A stretch of DNA of 6,612 nucleotides, taken from NCBI GenBank assembly GCA_041625325.1, contig JBFJTN010000206.1:1-6612 (forward strand). Reading direction: 5' to 3'. This document shows, one piece after another, positions 1 through 5,545 of this stretch (its first letter is position 1; each line of letters starts with the position of its first letter). The notes beneath the pieces are model-generated. The model made no database searches, had not been told where the DNA came from, and was given only the letters and a program-made list of their open reading frames with translations. The position numbers and the translations under genes were made by a program. This stretch comes from Oceanococcus sp041625325 (GTDB taxonomy: Bacteria; Pseudomonadota; Gammaproteobacteria; Nevskiales; Oceanococcaceae).

Positions 1-1
1 G

Positions 2-868
2 ATCCAGTCCGAGAAGATGGCCTCCCTGGGCCAGATGGTCGCGGGGGTGGCGCACGAGATCAACACGCCGCTGGGCTATGCCCGCGGCAATGCCGACATC
101 GTCAAGACCTCGCTGAGCGATATCCGCGAGGTCTGCGCTGCCCAGCATCAGGCGCTGAACATGGTGCTCAATGGCGAGGGCAGTGAAGAGGACATGGCGC
201 AGGCCCTGGGTCGTGCCCATCAGCTCAGCGGCGAGCTGATGCCTCTGGAACTGCTGGGCGACCTGGATAACCTGCTGCAGGACACCGAGCACGGCCTGCA
301 CACGATCGCCGAGCTGGTCGCCAGCCTGAAGGATTTCTCCCGCGTCGACCGCTCGCGCAATGACCTGTTCGATGTCAATCAGGGCATCGAGTCGGCGCTC
401 AAGATCTGCCAGAACTCTCTCAAGTCCGGAATCGAGGTGAAGAAGGTCTACGGCCAGCTGCCGGAGATCGAATGCTCGCCCTCGCAGGTCAATCAGATCT
501 TCCTGAACATCATCAACAACGCGGCGCAGGCCATCGAATCCACCGGTCGCGAGGACGGCCGCATCTTCATCCACACCCAGGTGGAGGGTGACGATGTGGT
601 GGTGCGGGTGCTGGACAATGGCTGCGGCATGTCCGAAGAGGTGCAGCAGAAGATTTTCGAGCCCTTCTTCACCACCAAGCCGGTCGGCCACGGCACCGGT
701 CTGGGCATGTCCATCATTTTCCGTATCATCGAGGACCACGGCGGCAGCATCGCGGTGAAGTCCAAGGAGGGCAAGGGCAGCGAAATGATTGTGCGTCTGC
801 CCTGCAAGCAGCCGGCAACGGCCCACGAAGAACAAGCCGAAGAGCCCATCGAGGCGGTGGCGGCGTAG
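2..868 (+). CDS. Sensor histidine kinase, C-terminal catalytic part (5' truncated by window edge)
   Basis: This is the dimerisation/phosphoacceptor and ATP-binding core of a two-component sensor kinase, which would autophosphorylate on His and pass phosphate to a receiver domain. Reading is open to the left edge: codons from position 2 give IQSEK just before the Met at 17, the usual run-in to an H-box, so the true start and any sensor or membrane domain lie outside the window. Counting from Met 17, the H-box HEINTPL has its phospho-His at residue 13 (bases 53-55). The N-box NIINNAAQAI is at 164-173, G1 DNGCGM at 200-205, the F-box FEPFFTT at 214-220 and G2 GTGLG at 226-230, so the enzyme looks active. 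A long helical insert (about residues 40-110) separates the H-box from the ATPase domain, and a short Glu/Ala-rich tail ends it. The next gene, a double receiver protein, starts 12 bases after the stop and is the obvious partner. Confidence 0.95.
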   Translation: MQSEKMASLGQMVAGVAHEINTPLGYARGNADIVKTSLSDIREVCAAQHQALNMVLNGEGSEEDMAQALGRAHQLSGELMPLELLGDLDNLLQDTEHGLHTIAELVASLKDFSRVDRSRNDLFDVNQGIESALKICQNSLKSGIEVKKVYGQLPEIECSPSQVNQIFLNIINNAAQAIESTGREDGRIFIHTQVEGDDVVVRVLDNGCGMSEEVQQKIFEPFFTTKPVGHGTGLGMSIIFRIIEDHGGSIAVKSKEGKGSEMIVRLPCKQPATAHEEQAEEPIEAVAA

Positions 869-880
869 GAGGTCCAGCGG

Positions 881-1819
881 ATGAGTGACAAGGCCCGGGT
901 GTTGTTCGTCGATGACGAGCACCGCATTCTCACGACCATGCGGATGCTGTTCCGCAGCGACTACGAGAACCACTTCGCCAATTCGGCCCGTGAGGCACTG
1001 GACTTCCTGCGGACCCATCAGGTTGACGTCATCGTCAGCGATCAGCGCATGCCGGGCATGACCGGCGTGGACCTGCTGCGCGAGGCCCGTGAGCTGCGGC
1101 CGGACGCCATGCGCATCCTGCTGACCGGCTACTCCGATCTCAATGCCATCATCGGCTCCATCAACGAGGGCGAGATCTTCCGTTTCGTCAACAAGCCCTG
1201 GTCCAATCAGGAACTGAAGAATACGGTGGCGCTGGCCGTGGAGGCCGCGCGCGAAACCCGGGAACTGGCCGTGGCCACCCGCGGCGAGACCGCGTTGTCC
1301 GGCACCGACCTGCCGGTGGCCCTGGTGCTGGATGAGGACCCCTCCGTGGCGCCGGCGCTGCAGCAGATCATGGGCGATCGCTACCGCATGGTGGGTGCCG
1401 CCTCGATGGAGGACGCACTGGACGTGATGGAGCAGCAGCCGGTCGGCGTGGTCATCACCGACACCCGGGTGCAGGGGCGCTCCGTGGTGCAGTTGCTCAG
1501 CGAGCTGAAAGCCCACAACCCGGAACTGATTTCCATGATCGTGACCGCCCGGGCCGATGCCGGCCTGGCCATCGAACTGATCAATCAGGGCCAGATCTAC
1601 CGCTTCATCACCAAGCCCTTGCGCGAGACCCAGTGCAAGCTGGCGGTGGCCGCCGCGATCAATCAGCACCGCAAGCTGTCCCGCCACAAGGGTCTGGGGC
1701 GACGCTATCAGGTGGAGAAGAAGGCCCCGGAGGCCGAAGACACGGGGCAGGGCATCGGTGCCGGCCTGCTCGGGCGCATCCGGTCCCTGCGTTCGCTGGT
1801 GGCCCGCGGCACCGCCTGA
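881..1819 (+). CDS. Response regulator with two receiver (REC) domains and no output domain
   Basis: This is a phosphoryl-accepting regulator, probable partner of the upstream kinase. REC1 (residues about 5-125) has acidic pocket D11/D12, phospho-Asp D54 in the SDQRMPGMTG motif, T82 in LLTGY and K105 in VNKPW. It resembles the receivers found in RpfG-like (HD-GYP) and HupR-type regulators. REC2 (about 146-265) keeps D151/E152/D153, phosphosite D194, T222 and K245, so both look phosphorylatable. No DNA-binding, GGDEF, EAL or HD-GYP domain follows. The last 45 residues are a polar linker and a basic amphipathic helix (about 296-309). The protein may therefore act by protein contact or as a phosphorelay intermediate (inference). 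The ATG at 881 is supported by a strong AGGAGGT site at 867-873 that overlaps the kinase stop codon, with a 7-base spacer, indicating translational coupling. The target is not evident from the window. Confidence 0.95.
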   Translation: MSDKARVLFVDDEHRILTTMRMLFRSDYENHFANSAREALDFLRTHQVDVIVSDQRMPGMTGVDLLREARELRPDAMRILLTGYSDLNAIIGSINEGEIFRFVNKPWSNQELKNTVALAVEAARETRELAVATRGETALSGTDLPVALVLDEDPSVAPALQQIMGDRYRMVGAASMEDALDVMEQQPVGVVITDTRVQGRSVVQLLSELKAHNPELISMIVTARADAGLAIELINQGQIYRFITKPLRETQCKLAVAAAINQHRKLSRHKGLGRRYQVEKKAPEAEDTGQGIGAGLLGRIRSLRSLVARGTA

Positions 1820-1830
1820 GCCCGCGTTTT
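1805..1830 (+). terminator. Weak candidate intrinsic terminator overlapping the regulator stop codon
   Basis: CGCGG (1805-1809) can pair with CCGCG (1822-1826), immediately followed by TTTT (1827-1830). The stem is only 5 bp with a 12-base loop, and the structure spans the TGA stop at 1817-1819. It could be a marginal terminator for the kinase/regulator unit, but stems of this length arise easily in GC-rich DNA. Confidence 0.25.
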
Positions 1831-1885
1831 GCTGCACTGCGGCGCGCAAGGTCCCGCCGCGGCGTCACAGGCGTGCCGGCCAGAA

Positions 1886-1903
1886 AGGCCGAAATGACGG
1901 CCT
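1886..1903. repeat. Small inverted repeat in the regulator-zorA gap
   Basis: AGGCCG (1886-1891) and CGGCCT (1898-1903) form a perfect 6-bp stem with a 6-base AT-rich loop. No T-tract follows on either side, so it is not a classical intrinsic terminator. It might help 3'-end formation of the upstream mRNA or be chance in GC-rich DNA. Confidence 0.35.
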
Positions 1904-1925
1904 CGGCATGAGCTTTGCTTCTGCC

Positions 1926-1951
1926 TGACAGGCCCTGTCATGGGCCTGTCA
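1926..1951. repeat. Perfect 10-bp inverted repeat: candidate operator or terminator-like hairpin upstream of zorA
   Basis: TGACAGGCCC (1926-1935) and GGGCCTGTCA (1942-1951) are exact reverse complements around a 6-base loop, the strongest structure in the gap. The same bases hold a second palindrome, TGACAG-GCC-CTGTCA (1926-1940), and CTGTCA recurs at 1935 and 1946, 11 bp apart, about one helical turn. No T-run follows on either strand, which weakens the intrinsic terminator reading. The stacked half-sites beside a possible promoter would suit a dimeric regulator. Seen directly: the symmetry. Inferred: the function. Confidence 0.5.
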
Positions 1952-1970
1952 AGCGGTCCTTCTAGAAACG

Positions 1971-1979
1971 TGTGCTAAT
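1971..1979 (+). promoter_or_regulatory. Candidate extended -10 promoter element for the zorAB unit
   Basis: TG-T-GCTAAT at 1971-1979 resembles an extended -10 (TGn followed by 4/6 matches to TATAAT). It would start transcription near 1986, about 50-60 bases before the zorA start. I see no good -35 hexamer at 16-18 bp spacing. CTGTCA at 1946 is a 4/6 match but 22 bp away. An 8-bp palindrome TTCTAGAA (1960-1967) lies just upstream. The support is positional and motif-based only. Confidence 0.3.
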
Positions 1980-1982
1980 GTC

Positions 1983-2009
1983 AATCTCGGAGGGATGCGC
2001 CTCCGGATT
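1983..2009 (+). promoter_or_regulatory. Hairpin in the presumed zorA 5' leader
   Basis: CGGAGG (1988-1993) pairs with CCTCCG (2000-2005) around a 6-base loop. With T1987 bulged out, AATC (1983-1986) extends the stem by pairing with GATT (2006-2009), giving about 10 bp. If transcription begins near 1986, part of this stem lies at or next to the mRNA 5' end, where it could affect stability. It also sequesters a GGAGG that has no usable start codon after it. Confidence 0.35.
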
Positions 2010-2035
2010 CATGACCCGAACCACATAGCAGAGAC

Positions 2036-2042
2036 AAGGTGG
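2036..2042 (+). promoter_or_regulatory. Shine-Dalgarno-like site that bears on the zorA start
   Basis: AAGGTGG (6/7 to AAGGAGG) lies 5 bases before the in-frame GTG at 2048. The GTG at 2039 is embedded in this site and has no comparable site of its own upstream. The site therefore favours GTG 2048 over GTG 2039; an in-frame ATG at 2066 is a third, less likely option because it falls within the first membrane segment. Confidence 0.5.
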
Positions 2043-5000
2043 CTGACGTGCAGACATCAACGATTATGCTCATCACCTTCATCACGATAGGTGTCATTGC
2101 CGTCATGACCGCGATAGCGCTGGTCAGCCGACGGCCATCCATGGGCTACAACGCCCCCGCCATCCTCACCAGCCTGGGTATTTTCGGTACCTTCCTGGGT
2201 ATCACCGTCGGGCTCGCCAGTTTCGATCCGGCCGACATCAGCGGCACCGTGCCGCTGCTCTTCGCCGGGATCAAGCTGGCCTTCTGGACCTCGGTGGCCG
2301 GCATCCTTGGCGGCATCCTGGTGCGATTCCGTCATTTGTTCTTCCCGCTGTCCGCCGAATCGGCCGACGAAAGCGTCACCCTGAAGGATCTGGTCGGCGC
2401 CATGCGTGGCGTCGAAAGCAGCCTGCGCGACGAGAACAAGCAGTCCCTGCTGGGCAATCTGAACAAGCTGCAGGCCGAAGCCAATGGCCGCGCCGAGGAG
2501 CTGAATGAAACGGTCTCGCGGCTGGCCAGCGCGGCCGACGAGGCCGCCGGTCGCGGCGAGGACATGGTCGAGCAGCTGCGCGGCATCCGCAATGGCACGA
2601 CCGCGCTGCAGAGCGAGATGCAGGCCAATACCGATGCCACCTCCACCGGTCTGAGCGAGCTGCGCGACCGCCTGAACGAAGGCCTGTCCAGCGCCTTCGC
2701 CGCCAGTGCCGGCAAGATGAGCGAGGACCTGGCGCGGGACCTGGACAACCTGGGTTCGCTGCTCAGCGAAAATCAGGTACTGGCCGCCGAGCGCATCAGC
2801 AAGGCGCTGGGCAGCAGCCAGGAGGAACTGGGTCGCAAGCTGGATGCCGGCCGCGAGGCCATGAACGAACAGCTGGGCAAGGCCGTGGTCGATCTGCGCG
2901 ATGCCCTGCTCGGCCCGGACGGCGCCACCCAGGGCATCGCCAAGAGCCTGCAGGCCGGTCAGGTTGATCTGGCCGCCGCGCTGGCCCGGGTCTCCGACAG
3001 CGTGCGTGCCGCCCTGGGCGAGAACGCCGAGGTGCTGGCCGCGCGCCTGGCCGATACCGGCGCCGCCAGTGCCGAGCGCATGCAGGAGCTGGGCAAGGCC
3101 ATTGCCGCGCTGCACGAGGCCATGGGCGAAGACGCCGGCGCCATGCTGCAGCGGCTGGATGCCGTGCGCGACGGCACCGCCTCGCTGGGCGAGCGCCTGG
3201 CCGGCGTGCTGGGCAGCAACAATGAATCCCTGGCCCAGGCCATCGAACGCCTGCAGACCACCATGGGCACCGATACCGAAGCCCTGCTGGAGCGGCTGGA
3301 GAATCTGCGCCACGGCTCCAGCGCGCTGGGCGACCGCCTGGCCGAGGTGCTGGGCAGCAGCAACGCCGCCCTGACCGAAGCCCTGCAGGGCAATCGCGAC
3401 GCGCTGGCGGCCCAGATTGCCAGCGCCGTCACCGATCTGCGCGACGCGCTGGTCGGCCCCGAAGGCGCCACCGCTGCGATCAGCGAGGAAATGCAGAAGA
3501 GCCAGCTGGAGCTGGCCAATGCGCTGGCCCGCACCGCCGATGGCGTGCGTGCGGTCATCGTCGACAAGATGGCGCAGGGCGATGCCGCCACGGCCGAAGG
3601 CCTGCGTGGCATGACCGACGCCATCCAGACCCTGCGTTCGGCCATGCACGGCGATACCGCCGAGGTGCTCAAGAGCCTGGGCGCCGTGCGCGCCGGCGCG
3701 GAAAGCCTGGGCGATCGCCTGGGCTCGGTGCTGGGCGAGAACACCGAGGCGCTCAACGCTTCGCTGGAACGTCTGCAGGCGGCTATGGGCCAGGATGCCG
3801 GCAGCATGCTGAAGGCGCTGAGCGAGGTGCACGAAGGAACGACCGCACTGGGCGAGCGCCTCAGTGGCGTGCTGGGCGAGAACAGCGAGCAGCTGGACCG
3901 CGCCATGGCCCAGTTGCGTGCCGCGATGAGCGAGGATGCGGCACAGGTGCTCAAGGGCTTGAGCGCGGTCGCCGCCGGCTCGGACAACCTGGGCGAGCGT
4001 CTCAGCGCGGTGCTGGGCGAGAGCAAGCAGAGCCTGCAGAAGGCGCTGGAACAGTTGCAGGGCGCCATGGGCCAGGATGCCGAGAAGGTGCTCGAGGCCC
4101 TCGGAGCGGTGCACAGTGGCACCGACAAGCTGGGCGAACGTCTGAGCGGTGTGCTGGGCGAGAATCAGCAGGCCCTGGCCGAAGCCATGGACAGTCTCAA
4201 GGGCGCCATGGGCGAGGACACAGCCGAGGTGCTGGAAAGCCTTGGCGCGGTCTACAAGGGCACCGACGAACTGGGCGAGCGGCTGTCCGCCACCCTGGCC
4301 GGCAATGCCCAGACCCTGGCCAAGGCGCTGGGTCAGCTGCAGGCCGCGATGGGTCAGGAATCCGCCGCGATGCTGCGGCGCATGGACAGCGTGGCCGCCG
4401 GCTCCGAGGCCCTGGGCGAGCGCATGGCCCATGCCATGAATGTCAGCAACGAGGCCATCGCCGACGCCCTGCAGACGGTGCGCGACGTGATGGCGGCCAA
4501 GGTCACCGAAGGGGTGATGCAGCTGCGTGACGCCCTGGTCGGACCGGTTGGCGCGGCCAGCGAGATGGCGCGCAAGCTGCAGGAGGGCCAGTCCGAACTG
4601 GCCAACGCCCTGCTGCGCACCGCCGATGCGCTGCGCAACAGCATGGGCGAGGACATCGGCAGCGTGCTGGAGCGGGTGGACTCCCTGTCCAGCGGCCTGC
4701 ACGACCTGGCCGACAGCGTGTCCTCCTCTTTCGGCGAGACCGCCGGTGGCCTGTCCGGCGACGTCAACAACCTGGCCACCACGGTGGCGGATGCGATCGA
4801 CGACCTGCGCATGGCGGTGGTCGGTCCCGACGGTGCCAAGGCCGGCATCATCGACGAGCTGCGTTCCGGTCGCAAGGACACCGACAAGGCGCTGAAGGAG
4901 ATCCACGGCGCGCTGAAGGAAAACACCCAGCGCCAGGTGGATTACAGCCCGAAGGGCCTGATGAAGGTGCTGGAGGAACTGATCCAGCAGTTCAATACCC

Positions 5001-5542
5001 AGTTCAGCGGCCAGTTCTGGGAGAAGCTGGGCGGCTTCACCAGCGCGGTGGCGGAACTGTCCGAGTGGATGGCGACCTACCGCAAGCAGCTGGCGGACAT
5101 GGTCGACCAGCAGACCAAGTCGGCGAAGAACATGGACATCGCGACCCGCCGCTTCGACGAGGTGGCTTCCAAGTCCGGCATCTTCCTCGATGTCTCGCGC
5201 AACATGTCCTCCCTGCTGGGTGGTCTCGACTCCCAGCGCGTGCAGATGGAAAGCCACCTCAAGAGCTTCGCCCATATCGTGGACGAAACCCGCGCCAACC
5301 TGGAGAACATCGAGGAGCAGATTGTCGCCGGCAACGAGAACATGAACTCGCACCTCAAGGAGATCTCCGAGCGCATCGAAGAGCAGGTCATCCGGGTCGA
5401 TTCCGCGATGGACGAGGAGCTGCGCAAGGCCCTGACCACCTTTGGCCAGCAGCTGTCCGCGCTGTCCGAGAAGTTCGTCGAGGACTACACGCCGCTCACC
5501 GAACGCCTGCGCGACGTGGTCAACATCTCCCGGGGGGTGTAA
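2039..5542 (+). CDS. zorA: ZorA-like MotA/TolQ/ExbB-type motor protein with very long repetitive tail
   Basis: This is the likely stator/channel subunit of a proton-driven membrane motor of the Zorya anti-phage type, pairing with the next gene product. Residues count from GTG 2039; GTG 2048 has the better ribosome site and would remove three residues. Three membrane segments are visible: about 9-29, 40-61 (TSLGIFGTFLGITVGL within it) and 70-97 (GIKLAFWTSVAGILGG within it). The last two form the MotA/TolQ/ExbB-type hairpin with small and Thr/Ser residues. Residues from about 105 on are cytoplasmic, Ala/Leu/Glu-rich and helical: a variable stretch to 248, a repeat region 249-961, then a non-repetitive C-terminal part. 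Residues 973-1018 (VLEELI..FN....QF...L......AV..L..W...Y) match the pattern I recall from ZorA tails. At 1167 residues it is much longer than E. coli ZorA (about 730 as I recall). The zorB start follows 3 bases after its stop. Alternative: another MotA/TolQ-type energised motor. Confidence 0.72.
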   Translation: MADVQTSTIMLITFITIGVIAVMTAIALVSRRPSMGYNAPAILTSLGIFGTFLGITVGLASFDPADISGTVPLLFAGIKLAFWTSVAGILGGILVRFRHLFFPLSAESADESVTLKDLVGAMRGVESSLRDENKQSLLGNLNKLQAEANGRAEELNETVSRLASAADEAAGRGEDMVEQLRGIRNGTTALQSEMQANTDATSTGLSELRDRLNEGLSSAFAASAGKMSEDLARDLDNLGSLLSENQVLAAERISKALGSSQEELGRKLDAGREAMNEQLGKAVVDLRDALLGPDGATQGIAKSLQAGQVDLAAALARVSDSVRAALGENAEVLAARLADTGAASAERMQELGKAIAALHEAMGEDAGAMLQRLDAVRDGTASLGERLAGVLGSNNESLAQAIERLQTTMGTDTEALLERLENLRHGSSALGDRLAEVLGSSNAALTEALQGNRDALAAQIASAVTDLRDALVGPEGATAAISEEMQKSQLELANALARTADGVRAVIVDKMAQGDAATAEGLRGMTDAIQTLRSAMHGDTAEVLKSLGAVRAGAESLGDRLGSVLGENTEALNASLERLQAAMGQDAGSMLKALSEVHEGTTALGERLSGVLGENSEQLDRAMAQLRAAMSEDAAQVLKGLSAVAAGSDNLGERLSAVLGESKQSLQKALEQLQGAMGQDAEKVLEALGAVHSGTDKLGERLSGVLGENQQALAEAMDSLKGAMGEDTAEVLESLGAVYKGTDELGERLSATLAGNAQTLAKALGQLQAAMGQESAAMLRRMDSVAAGSEALGERMAHAMNVSNEAIADALQTVRDVMAAKVTEGVMQLRDALVGPVGAASEMARKLQEGQSELANALLRTADALRNSMGEDIGSVLERVDSLSSGLHDLADSVSSSFGETAGGLSGDVNNLATTVADAIDDLRMAVVGPDGAKAGIIDELRSGRKDTDKALKEIHGALKENTQRQVDYSPKGLMKVLEELIQQFNTQFSGQFWEKLGGFTSAVAELSEWMATYRKQLADMVDQQTKSAKNMDIATRRFDEVASKSGIFLDVSRNMSSLLGGLDSQRVQMESHLKSFAHIVDETRANLENIEEQIVAGNENMNSHLKEISERIEEQVIRVDSAMDEELRKALTTFGQQLSALSEKFVEDYTPLTERLRDVVNISRGV
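2783..3010 (+). repeat. ZorA tail module B, copy 1
   Basis: This encodes residues 249-324, a 76-residue helical module that aligns without gaps to 430-505 and 792-867. Hallmarks are LGSS at position 9, VDLRDALLGPDGA from position 37, and LAAALAR..D.VRA at the end. It is the most upstream and has a degenerate first half (AAERISKA in place of LGDRLAEV). About 58 residues of loosely related sequence separate it from the first clear 47-residue repeat. Confidence 0.7.
3185..3325 (+). repeat. ZorA tail 47-residue repeat A, isolated copy
   Basis: This encodes residues 383-429, one full 47-residue unit starting LGERLAGVLG and containing TTMGTD and RHGSSA. The next unit begins exactly 141 bases later at 3326, where it continues into module B copy 2. 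It sits apart from the main array by a 381-base step (3326 to 3707). Confidence 0.8.
3326..3553 (+). repeat. ZorA tail module B, copy 2
   Basis: This encodes residues 430-505. It opens like a repeat A unit (LGDRLAEVLG) and after about 37 residues switches to TDLRDALVGPEGA and LANALARTADGVRA. The same switch point is used by copies 1 and 3, so the chimeric A-start/B-end unit is a true module and not a random junction. Confidence 0.75.
3707..4411 (+). repeat. ZorA tail main array: five tandem 47-residue (141-bp) repeats
   Basis: Units start at 3707, 3848, 3989, 4130 and 4271 (residues 557, 604, 651, 698, 745), each exactly 141 bases from the last, with a sixth start at 4412 that runs into module B copy 3. 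Near-constant positions are L1, G2, R4, L5, L9 (Gly at 10 in most), L16, hydrophobic or small 20, L23, M27, D30 (E in the last), L35, L/M38, V41 and G44. Copies differ by many synonymous changes, so the array is old and held by protein-level selection. No frame-shifting indels are present. Confidence 0.9.
4412..4639 (+). repeat. ZorA tail module B, copy 3
   Basis: This encodes residues 792-867. It starts as repeat A (LGERMAHAM), switches at position 37 to LRDALVGPVGA, and ends LANALLRTADALRN. It is closest to copy 2 in the second half. It closes the 47-residue array. Confidence 0.75.
4706..4921 (+). repeat. ZorA tail degenerate module B, copy 4
   Basis: This encodes residues 890-961. LRMAVVGPDGA at 923-933 matches the LRDALVGPxGA core of the other modules, 94 residues (2 x 47) after the same point in copy 3. 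The lead-in is 33 instead of 37 residues, about one helical turn shorter, and the second half is poorly conserved. It marks the end of the repetitive region before the non-repeated C-terminal part. Confidence 0.55.
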
Positions 5543-5545
5543 ACC

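Noticed and set aside
1633..1911. A 92-codon + strand frame overlapping the end of the response regulator
   Set aside because: It lies in another frame over REC2 coding sequence, is Arg/Gly/Pro-rich as expected of GC-rich out-of-frame reading, and has no matching ribosome site.
1995..2090. Possible small leader ORF (ATG 1995) reading into the zorA start
   Set aside because: The only nearby GGAGG abuts the ATG with no spacer and is inside a hairpin. The peptide (MRLRIHDPN...) shows no attenuation-type codon run.
2959..4128. Long - strand Ser/Ala/Arg-rich frame inside the ZorA repeat region
   Set aside because: Its repeats merely mirror the 141-bp sense repeats, with no independent start signal or recognisable domain.
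3185..4411. CRISPR array or recent DNA tandem repeat
   Set aside because: The 141-bp periodicity is codon-phased and the copies differ by synonymous changes, so it is a protein repeat. There are no short identical repeats with unique spacers.
4149..4439. + strand Trp/Pro/Arg-rich frame within the repeat array
   Set aside because: It is an out-of-frame reading of Ala/Leu/Gly codons; the Trp/Pro/Arg-rich composition is typical of GC-rich frame shadows.
2039..5542. Methyl-accepting chemotaxis protein (long Ala/Glu-rich coiled coil)
   Set aside because: There is no conserved MCP hairpin-tip motif and no HAMP domain. The membrane part is of MotA/TolQ/ExbB type and an OmpA/MotB partner follows.
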